Assembly (NCBI GenBank): GCA_903936705.1
Contig: CAIZWN010000044.1
Coordinates: 124,001 to 188,000, forward strand
Direction: 5' to 3'
Length of the DNA stretch: 64,000 nucleotides
Origin: an uncultured Myxococcales bacterium
GTDB taxonomy: Bacteria; Myxococcota_A; UBA9042; DTJE01
The position numbers were made by a program, and so were the translations under genes. Shown piece after piece: positions 9,401 through 17,657 of the stretch (within the stretch, counting starts at the first letter, position 1; every line of letters begins with the position of its first letter). The notes beneath the pieces were generated by a model, which worked only from the letters and a program-made list of their open reading frames with translations, did not search any database and was not told the DNA's origin.

Positions 9401-11986
9401 AGCCAGACACCTGGTGTCCGATTCCTGGCCCTCCGATTCACGGCAAACTGCGGCCGCAAGCGACAACGCCTGGCCGGTGTTACCGGCACGCAGCCACAAT
9501 GAAATCTCGAGATCGATCAACTGCGGACGTTCGTCCTCGCGAATGGTCTGTCCGCCGTCCCTGGCCAGAACTGCCGCCTCGGCAAATCGACCCGTCGATG
9601 CAACTGCAACGACGGCAGCTTGCAATGGCAAGGCGCGCTGCCACTTCCGGCCTGCAAGCGAACCAATCAATTCCATCAGCGGGCCGCTCTTGCCCAGGCG
9701 CCACAAACAGTCAATATGGGCAGCTATTGCCTGGAGGCCGGACTCGTCTTCTCCTGAAGCCTCGGCCCTGACGTACCAGTCGACTGCCATCGAAAGGTAG
9801 CCGAGAGCTTGCAACTCCTTCGCCACGCGCAAGGCGATACCGCGACGCTTGCCCGACGCTTCCATCGCTTTCTGGAAACGAAGCACTGCCTCGATCGGCC
9901 GGTTGGCAGCAAGCAGCAGGTGTCCGGCGTTGACCTCCACTTCCCACTTGCGATCCGGTGCGGCAGCACGAATGGCGCGGTCCAGGGCAAGCAGCGCCAG
10001 GTCGGTCATTCCTTCGGCCGCCAATAGCCTGGCAAGAGCTTCATGGTCGAAGTCCAGTACCATGGGACCATTCAGGAACACCTTCAAAAAGGAAGAAGCG
10101 CACGGAGCATCGCCGATTGAAAGACACGCCTGCCCGACTGCCTGGGCCAGTTGAGGAGTGACTATCGCTCGATTGCCCGGCGCCCCCGCCAGATTCAGTC
10201 CATCGGCGATAGAACCTGCGCGGATCAGTCGCGTGACGGCATCAGCCAGTGCGACGGCGCGTTCGGGCGACGTTTCGACATATCGCTTGAAGGCGACGGC
10301 GGCCTCTTTCGTTCTTCCCGCTTCCACGCGTGCAATTGCAAGGCGCTGCCACATATCGGACCGCAATTCATCCTTGCGAACAGAACTTTCGAGAATCGCT
10401 ATTCGAAGGAACGGATTATCGCCCACCTTTGCGGCAATACGTTCCACACGACCCAGAACTTCGGGGTCCTGTGTCCCCGTGTCGATGGCCGCAAGCAGCG
10501 CAGCTTCAGCCGCCGCCCGCTGTCCAACCAAGGGAAGCAGCGCCTCGGCAAGACCGGCCGATGCGGCTGCCTTCCGATCAATGTCCCTGGCAACGGTCAA
10601 TGATTCCTTGAACGCCGCGGCGGCGTTCTGGGTGTCGCCTCGGGTCAGCATGGATTCTGCAACTTCAAGCCAGACGCGCGACGGGTCTTCGGACCTGGCC
10701 GCCGCGTCGCGATATGCCGCCTGCTCAGCCGCCGCGTCACCCGTTTCATGCAGCGCCTTCCCAAGCGCCAGCCATATGCGCACCGGCAACTGGCCGGCTG
10801 CGGATGTGACTTCACGCAGAAGGCCGACGGTTCTGGCTGGTTCGCCCAGTGTGGTCCATTCATCGCCTATGGCGACAAGAGCCGCCTCGGAACGCCGACT
10901 AGCCGCAAGGTAGGCATCGAAGGCTGCGGCGGCCGCGACACGATTGCCCGAGGCGCCCTGCAATTGGCCCAGCAGCCGCCAGGCTTCGGGGTCGGACGCC
11001 TTGTCCATGTCCTTCAGGGTTTCGGCAAGAAAGGATGCGGCCACGGCTGAAAATCCGTGACGACGCAATGTCTGAACGGCCTCAAGGACATTGGCCAATC
11101 GATTTTCAAGGCCGCGAATCTCGCGCATCGCATTCGCGGCTGCCCGTGCAAGTTCAGGCTGACCTGCCGCGGCTGCTGCTGCAACCACGGCATCAGTGTC
11201 AGCCAACGCGAAGCCGTCAAGTTTCAAGAGGGTTCGCGCCACGCGAACGGCATCGGCAGAACGTCCGTGGCGCGCAAGCAGCAGCAGAACGGCACGCAAC
11301 GTCGTACGATCATTTCCAAACCTGATCACAGTAGATTCTGACAAGCGGATTGCGTCCACATCGCGGCCAGATTCCAGGAAGTCCTTGACTGCTCGCATGG
11401 CAATCGCAGCATCACCCGGCGCCAGTGCGACCGCCTGCAACAGGAAATCGGCAGCAAGTCCCGGCCGAGCTCTCGATTCCAGCAACGCTGCGGCAGATGT
11501 GATCGCCCGAAGACGTCCTGCCTTGTCGGCGCCCTCCTCGGTAATCCTGGCCTGCAGCAGCTCCCGTGCCTTGTCCAGATCGCCCCGGGACAACAACGGC
11601 CGCGCACAGATCAGACCGATTTCACCCTTTACCCGACCTGCCTCCGACAGATATCGGCAGGCCTCGATTGCCCGCCCATACCCGCCCATCGAATCGGACA
11701 GATCGGCAATTCGAATGAGGATCTCGCCGACCTCCGCACACGCGCTTGCGGCATCGGGGCGTGCGCCAATAAATGCCTTGACACGCCCCATCACGGCGGC
11801 AAGTTCCGCGTCGGTTGCAGAATCAATGGGTGGCGACCAGTCGCCGCAACTGGAGGCTTGCCTCGCTTGCGCAATAGCTGGTCGGCATGGCGCAGTCGCG
11901 GCAAGAACAAATGCCGAAATCAGGCACAACGCCGGCAGTGGGAAGAAAGCTTCAGACAGTGTCCGTCTTGTCGCCACGCGGGGCAT
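6446..11986 (-). CDS. Very large TPR-rich exported protein (1,846 residues)
   Basis: Alanine-rich helical-repeat protein. The N-terminus has a basic stretch and a hydrophobic segment ending near AIAQA, a plausible signal peptide, so the protein is probably periplasmic or cell-surface. The whole length is built from helix-turn-helix units of about 34 residues with TPR spacing (for example EAWRLLGQLQGASGNRVAAAAAF and GGVSEGFYHLGRMLEAGG near the C-terminus). No catalytic domain is seen. The ATG at 11986 lies inside the last 35 bases of purF, implying translational coupling; an in-frame ATG at 12043 is further inside purF and less likely. Such proteins act as scaffolds, often in envelope export or assembly; the specific partner is unknown. 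Confidence 0.8.
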   Translation of the reverse strand: MPRVATRRTLSEAFFPLPALCLISAFVLAATAPCRPAIAQARQASSCGDWSPPIDSATDAELAAVMGRVKAFIGARPDAASACAEVGEILIRIADLSDSMGGYGRAIEACRYLSEAGRVKGEIGLICARPLLSRGDLDKARELLQARITEEGADKAGRLRAITSAAALLESRARPGLAADFLLQAVALAPGDAAIAMRAVKDFLESGRDVDAIRLSESTVIRFGNDRTTLRAVLLLLARHGRSADAVRVARTLLKLDGFALADTDAVVAAAAAAGQPELARAAANAMREIRGLENRLANVLEAVQTLRRHGFSAVAASFLAETLKDMDKASDPEAWRLLGQLQGASGNRVAAAAAFDAYLAASRRSEAALVAIGDEWTTLGEPARTVGLLREVTSAAGQLPVRIWLALGKALHETGDAAAEQAAYRDAAARSEDPSRVWLEVAESMLTRGDTQNAAAAFKESLTVARDIDRKAAASAGLAEALLPLVGQRAAAEAALLAAIDTGTQDPEVLGRVERIAAKVGDNPFLRIAILESSVRKDELRSDMWQRLAIARVEAGRTKEAAVAFKRYVETSPERAVALADAVTRLIRAGSIADGLNLAGAPGNRAIVTPQLAQAVGQACLSIGDAPCASSFLKVFLNGPMVLDFDHEALARLLAAEGMTDLALLALDRAIRAAAPDRKWEVEVNAGHLLLAANRPIEAVLRFQKAMEASGKRRGIALRVAKELQALGYLSMAVDWYVRAEASGEDESGLQAIAAHIDCLWRLGKSGPLMELIGSLAGRKWQRALPLQAAVVAVASTGRFAEAAVLARDGGQTIREDERPQLIDLEISLWLRAGNTGQALSLAAAVCRESEGQESDTRCLAAANRLEGADRLDLALEVLGIRASERLAGNGLRAELVGRRLRAGDLDGAVKMTNAALTLSPTEGKLLSRLGQAFRDFGAGPTWANLLKKAVPVAGRRESEVASEMVFAAMSTGDEIGASEAMEFFLKTRRGVVGAAYMEWVRSGRRDLAQQLLARVSDESLAGIDASDLAEVAEDLARIGRDDLMDNLLDRYLRGNEGIAAANENIGRVFASLGRFDRAVESLSKVPANSLTSGGRSALMSALWRMGKRKEALSAALAGLDGGRGNGKAADEHPWPRVGLAFFLSEGALGESIAFLDRAISGPDVPLQLIRARLRLRTDASDELVKARKEFLETLPLMDKANDDAFHYVRDEVRAGRGDDLVGDLGAIRGKRAAEARMLAACLIGRKDLVEEARSGLIGGGPPGHESLLAAARAAFECGRWEDAGSLAERVLKAAPRDIDISDALQMTLVSGRMLKRNPVKAVEVFLASRTEDPSAVLAAQGIARWQSGDYAGQARALLERSRWFPLDPAAAMDAVEAALNAGDEAAANKGEVLVLAAADDRPLARRRLADLYTRRLRDDLAARILESALSIAPADEPIAGRRLVALLRSGDASAKNGARDYVARHAARRKVAAAVVSAAAVELATEVVQDWIPTLLDGGRDAECSNALWQAARMAFRLGLTKDAETWARASAALATDGSGLLVRVTQEVLVDPELPFSIVDLVRGALDPGPGKFKSPSELALECGEAVDAPAAAVCARKATDSFMPVSGLLAALGRAMVGGRFDAARVLAEAAANAYGTSTSARRAIAARLLGFLGDASISRNSSRQSMGAMALKWVETDAIPRDADGGALRGHLTEMALGLPAGIATYQREINLSPSDGSLRNNLAYLLSMAGGDLELAQGEARNAEILAPRGAPYYLETEAWARFLYKGAKTALPLQEKARSAWTVEQGGGVSEGFYHLGRMLEAGGRPSNAREAYRKAAILEPSDWSGIRALRRFREMAPQ

Positions 11987-13358
11987 ACTGATCCTCGATC
12001 GAGACCGGGTAGCGTCCCGTGAAGCAAGCGTCGCAATATCCATCGCCGCCCCCGCCAGATACCACCTGGTGCATGCCTTCGACCGACAGGTAACCCACAG
12101 AGTCAGCCGTCAATTCCTGGGCAATATCGGCCAACGATTCAATCCTGGCAGCGATCAATTCCTTCCTGGATGGGGTGTCGATACCGTAATAGCAGGGCCA
12201 GCGCGTCGGTGGCGACGAGATGCGCAGGTGCACCTCCCTGGCGCCCCTGGACCGAACCATGTCCATGATCTTCTGCGAAGTCGTTCCGCGCACGATGCTG
12301 TCGTCGACCACCACCACCACTCGGTCCTTGATGACCTCGGCAACCGGCGCCAGCTTCAGCTTGACCCCAAAATGGCGGATCCGCTGTTCGGGCTCGATGA
12401 AGGTGCGGCCAACATAGTGGCTGCGAATCAGACCCATGGCGAACGGGATGTTCAACTGCTCAGCGAACCCGATCGCCGCCGGCGTGCCTGAATCAGGCAC
12501 TGGGATGACAACGTCGGCATTCTGCACCGGCTGTTCCCGCGCAAGCTGACGACCGAATTCCGTCCGCAGGGTGTTTACCTGTCTGCCAAAAACGACGCTG
12601 TCGGGTCGCGCAAAATAGATCTGCTCGAAAACACAACGAGCCAGCCTGGGAGCCTTGATCGGCGAACAGGATGTCTCGCCATTGGGGCCGGCAATGAAGA
12701 TCTCGCCCGGTTCAATCTCGCGCTCGTAGGTGGCGCCGATAAGACCCAGGCTGGTGGTTTCGGACGCAACAACCGGCGCGCCTTCCAATCGTCCCAGGAC
12801 CAGCGGCCTGAACCCGTGGGGGTCTCGAACGGCCAGCATCTGGTCTGCCGTCAGGATGACCAACGAGTAGGCGCCGCGAGCCTGGGTCATCATGGCTGCG
12901 ACGCGGTCGCCCAACGTGGGGGCATAGTGGGCGGCAACCAGTTGCAGCAATATCTCGCTGTCGGAACTGGACTGGAACAGGTGCCCGCGTGCCAGCAACT
13001 GGTGCCTCAGCGAGGCAAAGTTCGTCAGGTTGCCGTTATGCGCCAAAGCTATCGAACCACCCGAATAGATGCACTTCATCGGCTGGGCATTCAGCAGCGT
13101 TGACGAACCTGCCGTCGAATAGCGAACATGCCCAATTGCAGCGCTTCCCGTCAAGGTCTTCAGCACGTCCGCATTGAAGACATCGGCCACCAGCCCCATC
13201 TGCCGGTAGACCTTAAGTTCCTGGCCATCGGAAGTCGCGATGCCGGCGCTTTCCTGACCACGATGCTGAAGAGCGTGCAGGCCAAGGTAGGAAATCGTCG
13301 CCGCGTCCGGATGACCGTAGATGCCGAAAACGCCGCATTCGTCGTGGATGTCCTTCAC
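11952..13358 (-). CDS. purF: Amidophosphoribosyltransferase
   Basis: First committed step of purine synthesis: PRPP plus glutamine gives phosphoribosylamine. The N-terminal Ntn-hydrolase glutaminase begins at CGVFGIYG, whose Cys is the nucleophile after propeptide removal, and LQHRGQESAGI follows. The PRPP loop VVVVDDSIVRGTTS is near the C-terminal third. The open frame extends to a GTG at 13463, which would give a 42-residue propeptide; the GTG at 13358, with GAGGGGG 12 bases upstream, gives a seven-residue propeptide, as normal for the family, and is preferred. The last 35 bases overlap the TPR gene. No other pur gene is adjacent. Confidence 0.93.
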   Translation of the reverse strand: MKDIHDECGVFGIYGHPDAATISYLGLHALQHRGQESAGIATSDGQELKVYRQMGLVADVFNADVLKTLTGSAAIGHVRYSTAGSSTLLNAQPMKCIYSGGSIALAHNGNLTNFASLRHQLLARGHLFQSSSDSEILLQLVAAHYAPTLGDRVAAMMTQARGAYSLVILTADQMLAVRDPHGFRPLVLGRLEGAPVVASETTSLGLIGATYEREIEPGEIFIAGPNGETSCSPIKAPRLARCVFEQIYFARPDSVVFGRQVNTLRTEFGRQLAREQPVQNADVVIPVPDSGTPAAIGFAEQLNIPFAMGLIRSHYVGRTFIEPEQRIRHFGVKLKLAPVAEVIKDRVVVVVDDSIVRGTTSQKIMDMVRSRGAREVHLRISSPPTRWPCYYGIDTPSRKELIAARIESLADIAQELTADSVGYLSVEGMHQVVSGGGGDGYCDACFTGRYPVSIEDQYAPRGDKTDTV

Positions 13359-13473
13359 GGTAATGCCGTGCCCCCTCGAGAGTTTTCCGGAATGTTCGTA
13401 CCCCGGGAGTTCAGACCGTCTGGCGCGCACTTGGGTTCGATACTTCGCAAATTTGACAGGCACCGCTTGAATT

Positions 13474-13495
13474 CCCCGACCGCAGAGGGTCGGGG
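13474..13495 (-). terminator. Perfect 8-bp hairpin between carD and purF
   Basis: CCCCGACC at 13474-13481 pairs perfectly with GGTCGGGG at 13488-13495 around a six-base loop. It sits 20 bases past the carD stop. There is no U tract after it in the minus-strand transcript, so it may be a processing or attenuating hairpin rather than a full intrinsic terminator. Confidence 0.5.
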
Positions 13496-13514
13496 ATCAG
13501 GCATCTGCCCTGCC

Positions 13515-14054
13515 CTATTCCTCATCCAGATCATCGACCGGAATAATCGAGGCATCCTCCGGCGGCGCCGGGAATATAGCCTCCAATTCCCGCTGGACGT
13601 TGTCAATCGGGCCATGCGTAGCCACCGACAGTTCCTTCACCAGCAGCTCCCGAGCCGTGTCCAGCAAACGGCGCTCGCCGAAGGACAGCGGCTTCTGATA
13701 GCGCAGGAGGTACAGATCGCGCAGCACTTCGGCCACGTCGAACACCGACCCCGTCTTGAGTTTTTCAATGTAGCCCCGATACCGGCGGTTCCAGTTCTGC
13801 CTCGACAAACGAACCGGCTTGGTCCTCAAAAGGCCGAACACCTCGGGAACCTGTTCGCTGCCAATCACCTGCCGAAGGCCGACGGTCGGCGCCTTGTTCA
13901 GCGGGATCATGATCCGCCGGTTGGAATCCAGCAGCCTCAGCATATAGAAGGTTTCCTGATTGCCAGAAACCTCCCGGCTCTCGATACCCATGACCTCGGC
14001 GACTCCCTGGGCGGGATAAACCGCCTTGTCGCCGACCCGGAAGTTCTTCTGCAT
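13515..14054 (-). CDS. carD: CarD-family RNA polymerase-binding transcription regulator
   Basis: A 179-residue CarD/CdnL-type protein. The N-terminal RNA polymerase-interacting Tudor-like domain reads NFRVGDKAVYPAQGVAEV; the helical C-terminal part (RYRGYIEKLKTGSVFDVAEVLRDL) is the segment that binds DNA at the upstream edge of the transcription bubble in characterised members. CdnL-type proteins stabilise open complexes at rRNA and growth promoters. The ATG at 14054 has GGAGG eight bases upstream and matches the family start, so the upstream ATG at 14084 is rejected. It lies 36 bases downstream of bamD and probably shares its transcript. The acidic tail (VDDLDEE) is common. Confidence 0.92.
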   Translation of the reverse strand: MQKNFRVGDKAVYPAQGVAEVMGIESREVSGNQETFYMLRLLDSNRRIMIPLNKAPTVGLRQVIGSEQVPEVFGLLRTKPVRLSRQNWNRRYRGYIEKLKTGSVFDVAEVLRDLYLLRYQKPLSFGERRLLDTARELLVKELSVATHGPIDNVQRELEAIFPAPPEDASIIPVDDLDEE

Positions 14055-14090
14055 GTTCCGAACCTCCCCTGCCAGAAGCTGCAAAAATGA

Positions 14091-14903
14091 TCACCCGCCC
14101 TGGGGCGGGATTGTCCACGAACACAAGCGCGACGCCTTTGAACGGTGCTTCCCGGCGGGGAAGTCCTCCAGATAGGCGGTGCAGGCAGTTGAAAGCGTAG
14201 AATCCTTCGAGGCCGACAGCGCCTCGACAAGGGCGAAACGCGCGTCCTCGAGACGCTTGGCGCTTGGAACATCGGCAACCAGACGCTGCAGGCGACCGGC
14301 GGCACCGACAGGCTTGCCTCGGCTCATGTAGAAGCGAGCGACTTCCATCTCAAACGAGGCAACGACGATCGTCATGCGATCCTGCATCAGCAGGGCATCA
14401 ACAATGTACGGGCTGTCCGGGAAACGGGCCGTGAAATCACGCAGCGCAGCCAGTGCCGAGCGAACTCGCTTCTGGTCGCGCCTGTCGGACGGAGGCACCA
14501 AAAAGAAATCGCCGGAAATTGCCTTCACGCGGGATTCAGCCAAACGGAAGTACGCGTAGTGAAGATTCGGGTCGCCCGATGCCGTCTCGATGAAGGTCCG
14601 GTATCCCTCGACGGCCTCGTCGAACTTTTCCTGGTAGAAAAGCGCATCGGCAAGTCGCAGACGAGCCAGCGGTGCGTACACAATGTACGAAGGTCCCCGG
14701 GCGACCTTCTGCAACGTGTCCATCGAGGCTGCGTAGTCCGCGCTCTCGAGGGCACGCAGGCCGGCAAGGTACTCCTGGCGGCTCTGGGACAGCGTCGTGG
14801 TTGGCTGAATCGGGGAAGACGACAAGGTGGCATTTGTTCCCGCGCAACCGGCGGCAACCAGGACAAACGCAAGCAGTGACGCGCTGTCGGGGAAACGATG
14901 CAT
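14091..14903 (-). CDS. bamD: BamD-like outer-membrane assembly lipoprotein
   Basis: A 270-residue lipoprotein: hydrophobic signal ending in the lipobox VAAGC (Cys19), then TPR-like helices matching the BamD/YfiO family (FYQEKFDEAVEGYRTFI, FPDSPYIVDALLMQDRM, ARFYMSRGKPVGAAGRL). BamD is the essential lipoprotein partner of BamA in inserting beta-barrel proteins into the outer membrane. No bamA is nearby. It is the first gene after a promoter at 14933-14962 and is followed closely by carD. The family fit rests on repeat pattern and spacing; a general TPR lipoprotein is the alternative. Confidence 0.85.
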   Translation of the reverse strand: MHRFPDSASLLAFVLVAAGCAGTNATLSSSPIQPTTTLSQSRQEYLAGLRALESADYAASMDTLQKVARGPSYIVYAPLARLRLADALFYQEKFDEAVEGYRTFIETASGDPNLHYAYFRLAESRVKAISGDFFLVPPSDRRDQKRVRSALAALRDFTARFPDSPYIVDALLMQDRMTIVVASFEMEVARFYMSRGKPVGAAGRLQRLVADVPSAKRLEDARFALVEALSASKDSTLSTACTAYLEDFPAGKHRSKASRLCSWTIPPQGG

Positions 14904-14932
14904 CCTTACCCGGGCAAGCCGAAGGCGGGTAG

Positions 14933-14962
14933 AGGATATCGGATGAGACCCCTGTGTGTCAA
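14933..14962 (-). promoter_or_regulatory. Predicted sigma-70-type promoter for bamD-carD-purF-TPR
   Basis: Reading the minus strand, a perfect TTGACA (14962-14957) is followed 18 bases later by TATCCT (14938-14933). Transcription would start near 14926, about 23 bases before the bamD ATG. Confidence 0.5.
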
Positions 14963-14990
14963 CCGGGGCCTGGGACGCACTTTCCCGTTT

Positions 14991-15812
14991 TCAGGGAAAA
15001 TCCGCCCCGACTTCCGACGGGTTTCGGGCAGGCGCTGAATATTTCCCGTAGTGAGAAATGACCTTGCGAACGTACGTCACGGTGGCATCATCCGGCGGGC
15101 CACCCGCGCGTTTGACGGCGGAAGCCCCGGCGTAGTAGGCCGCAATCGTGCGTTCCAGATCCCCGTTGAACCGATCCGACAGTTGCCTCAACAATCGCGC
15201 CCCTGCCTTGACGTTCTGCTCGGGCTCAAAAGGATCTTCGACATCCAGCGAATCGGCCGTAATGGGCATCAACTGCATCAGTCCCTGCGCCCCGGCAGGC
15301 GAGACCACGTCAGGCCGGAAGCCGGATTCCACCTCGATGACGGCCTTAAGAAGCGCTTCGGGAATACCGGCGTCTCTGGATGCCTGTCGCACGATCCGGG
15401 TCAATGTTTCGTCAAGACCGGCGCGACTGGTCCTGCCGATCGATTGGGAAACGGATTCGGGACCACCAGCGCCGTCAATCGAACCGACAGGTTCCACCTT
15501 GGCCGAGGGGCCGTTGACCGGACGGTTGTAGACCCAAGTAACACCATCCTTCTCGCACCGGTAGAAGACGGTCTCACGGAATCGCATGGTTCGGCACTTG
15601 GCGCCGACAGGTACTTTACGTCTGCTGGACTCGGATGGCGCGTTGATGGCTCGACACTTCGCCCCGTGAGGTTTCGTGTTGATGGTGTAAACCGGGGCGC
15701 CGTCCCGGAAGCCGCACTGGTAGATCGTGTCCGCCGCAGCGCTTGAGGAGCTTGCCGCCATTGCTGCCGCCAGGGCCAGTGATGCGGCTCGCCAGGAAGC
15801 CAGGGTCATCAT
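14991..15812 (-). CDS. Periplasmic lytic transglycosylase (SLT family)
   Basis: A 273-residue secreted peptidoglycan-cleaving enzyme. A signal peptide (residues 1 to about 27, ending SSAAA-DT) is followed by an unusual domain with two similar Cys-containing units (DTIYQCGFRDGAPVYTI, TVFYRCEKDGVTWVYN) resembling the DUF4124-type beta module, then the goose-lysozyme-like SLT domain with catalytic Glu in AVIEVESGFRPDVVSP, followed by GAQGLMQLMP and TIAAYYAGASAV. The ATG at 15812 overlaps the stop of the upstream membrane protein as ATGA, so the two are translationally coupled. It probably remodels peptidoglycan during growth or envelope assembly. Confidence 0.92.
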   Translation of the reverse strand: MMTLASWRAASLALAAAMAASSSSAAADTIYQCGFRDGAPVYTINTKPHGAKCRAINAPSESSRRKVPVGAKCRTMRFRETVFYRCEKDGVTWVYNRPVNGPSAKVEPVGSIDGAGGPESVSQSIGRTSRAGLDETLTRIVRQASRDAGIPEALLKAVIEVESGFRPDVVSPAGAQGLMQLMPITADSLDVEDPFEPEQNVKAGARLLRQLSDRFNGDLERTIAAYYAGASAVKRAGGPPDDATVTYVRKVISHYGKYSAPARNPSEVGADFP

Positions 15813-16915
15813 GTGCCGGGTTCCTCCTCCCCCTGAAAGGCCCCGCCAATAGCGAAGGCCCTACCGAAGGATACCTGCCCCCGAATGATGAACCAACCAC
15901 CGAAGATCAAAAGCTGAAGAAGCTGGAGGGACCAGACCGTCAGTGCGTATGCAAGAGCTGCCGGATTGCCGGGGAGAACACCGTACAACTCGATTGGCTT
16001 CAGAAGGAAATACCAAAAGGAACCGACGTTTGCCGGGGCGTTGGGGATCATCATGCCCACGACAATGGTTGACATCATCGCGAATGCGCCCAGCAGTGGC
16101 ACGTCAAAGCCCACGAAACCATTCGCGCTGCTGACCTCGAAACCCTGGGCCAGAAGGTACAGGCCGATTCCGTTGGAAAACCAGTAGAAGAACGACAACA
16201 GAAAGAACCACAGGATGTTCGGGACGTCTGGGAATATCGAAAGGCCCATCAGGAAACGCTCGACAAAGCCACCCAGACGAACGGCCCACCTTCGTCCGGA
16301 CATGCGGGCCGTCAACGTCTTCACGGCCTCGGTCACCTGCCTGCGGAATGCAAACATCAGCACCAGGGTCACGACTGCGCCCGCAAAGATCGACAAGGCG
16401 AGGTAGGTGCCCAGGCGGATCTCCAGGTAGGAAGTGGTGTTTCCTTGCGGCATGAACAGCAGCGCCACAGCAAGGAACCCGGCGACCATGATGCCGTCAA
16501 CTACACGTTCCACGACGATCGTGGCGAGTGCTGGTGAGCGCCGAACATTGACTTCGGTGCTGATCAGGGCTGGACGAACCAGCTCGCCAAGACGCATCGG
16601 CAGCAAAAACACCGCCATGAACCCAACGGAACAGACGCGGTTCAGCGTCCAGAAATCCACGTTTGCCAAGGGTTTCATGAGGGGCTGCCAGCGCCATACC
16701 CGGAACACGTGCATCGAGACCAGGGTCAGGAAGTACAGGCCCAGGGTCACTATTGAAACCCGCCATTCATCGGTGGCCAGATAACCCTGCTCAAGGCGCA
16801 ATCCACCCACCAGCAGATGATCAATCGGCCATTCGTCGAAGGCGAGCCAGACGAACAGTGCCCCTACCCCAAGCGACAGGACCCACTTGAAAGCATGACG
16901 GACCGCGTTCGGCAT
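15809..16915 (-). CDS. YbhN/AglD-type flippase-like integral membrane protein
   Basis: A 368-residue polytopic protein of the lysylphosphatidylglycerol synthase transmembrane superfamily (UPF0104/PF03706). Conserved features seen: LVSMHVFRVWRWQPLMKP, FLLPMRLGELVRPALI (the family's R-x-G-E motif) and ATIVVERVVDG (V-x-E-R-x-x-D). About eight hydrophobic helices. Members are thought to move or scaffold lipid-linked molecules, but most have no proven substrate. It sits between a small lipoprotein and a lytic transglycosylase, with which it overlaps by four bases, so a cell-wall or envelope-lipid function is inferred. Confidence 0.88.
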   Translation of the reverse strand: MPNAVRHAFKWVLSLGVGALFVWLAFDEWPIDHLLVGGLRLEQGYLATDEWRVSIVTLGLYFLTLVSMHVFRVWRWQPLMKPLANVDFWTLNRVCSVGFMAVFLLPMRLGELVRPALISTEVNVRRSPALATIVVERVVDGIMVAGFLAVALLFMPQGNTTSYLEIRLGTYLALSIFAGAVVTLVLMFAFRRQVTEAVKTLTARMSGRRWAVRLGGFVERFLMGLSIFPDVPNILWFFLLSFFYWFSNGIGLYLLAQGFEVSSANGFVGFDVPLLGAFAMMSTIVVGMMIPNAPANVGSFWYFLLKPIELYGVLPGNPAALAYALTVWSLQLLQLLIFGGWFIIRGQVSFGRAFAIGGAFQGEEEPGT

Positions 16916-16965
16916 GCAGCTAACCCATCCCGATCAAAGGCCGGCGTGGCCTGAAGTATTCGGAA

Positions 16966-17475
16966 TCAATCAACGTTCGTCTCAGCCTCTGGGGCCGTCT
17001 TCGGAGGATCGTCCCCGTCGGCTGTGCCCCGTTCAGAACCGCGCTTCTTGGCAATCGATTCCTTTCCCAGAATCCAACGCTGACCGTGCTGCTCCCATTC
17101 CTGCCGATAGCGGACTGCCTTCATCGTTATGGAGTCGTGTTTGCGAATATCGGCACCGACCAGGACTATTGCCTTCTTGGGTTCCTTGTCGTCCTTGCCA
17201 GGTGGCACGAATCGCACCGACAAGATCTGAAAATCCTCGATGGTCACCGGATCTTCCTCGTCCCCGTGGATGGCCAGAAATTCATCCATGGCCTTGGTCG
17301 AGACGTACGCAGTAGCCCGGTCAAGATCGCCCGCAAGTAGATGATGATGATACGCGCGCAGGCTCTCGTCCAGTTGGTTTGCGTCGTTCATGGACGACGA
17401 ACAGGCAAGGCCATTCGACAAGACGATAACACAGGCCACCCCGATTACCGGGCCAACCATACTGTCGGTCCTCAT
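16966..17475 (-). CDS. Small lipoprotein of unknown function
   Basis: 169 residues. The ATG at 17475 has GGAG nine bases upstream and starts a signal peptide ending GLACSS, a good lipobox (Cys near residue 25). The rest is a compact alpha+beta domain (RAYHHHLLAGDLDRATAYV, then strands ending YRQEWEQHGQRWILGKESI), resembling NTF2/SnoaL-like folds in outline only. A charged, low-complexity tail follows. It is first in a probable three-gene unit with the flippase-like protein and lytic transglycosylase. Confidence 0.75.
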   Translation of the reverse strand: MRTDSMVGPVIGVACVIVLSNGLACSSSMNDANQLDESLRAYHHHLLAGDLDRATAYVSTKAMDEFLAIHGDEEDPVTIEDFQILSVRFVPPGKDDKEPKKAIVLVGADIRKHDSITMKAVRYRQEWEQHGQRWILGKESIAKKRGSERGTADGDDPPKTAPEAETNVD

Positions 17476-17604
17476 GGAAACTCCACTCAAGCTTCAAGGG
17501 CAGCGTAGCAGACCGGCCTTCCGGGTGCCAACCCCGAGGCTTGCCTGCAATTGCCTGTCCAAGTGGCCGGCGCGGCGCAAGTACCCCCCTTTGCACTGCC
17601 CGGC

Positions 17605-17633
17605 TTGCAATCGCAGTTCCCGATGCCGATAAT
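17605..17633 (+). promoter_or_regulatory. Predicted promoter for the Mla-like operon
   Basis: TTGCAA at 17605-17610, a 17-base spacer and GATAAT at 17628-17633. The predicted start near 17640 lies just before the GGAGG (17646-17650) of the first gene. Confidence 0.5.
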
Positions 17634-17657
17634 GCGCCCGCCCATGGAGGTCATCGT

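Noticed and set aside
17474-17632. 52-residue plus-strand frame with CPAC and CNC cysteines, zinc-ribbon-like
   Set aside because: No ribosome-binding site, starts on the divergent lipoprotein start codon and runs through the promoter of the Mla-like operon; no family match recognised.
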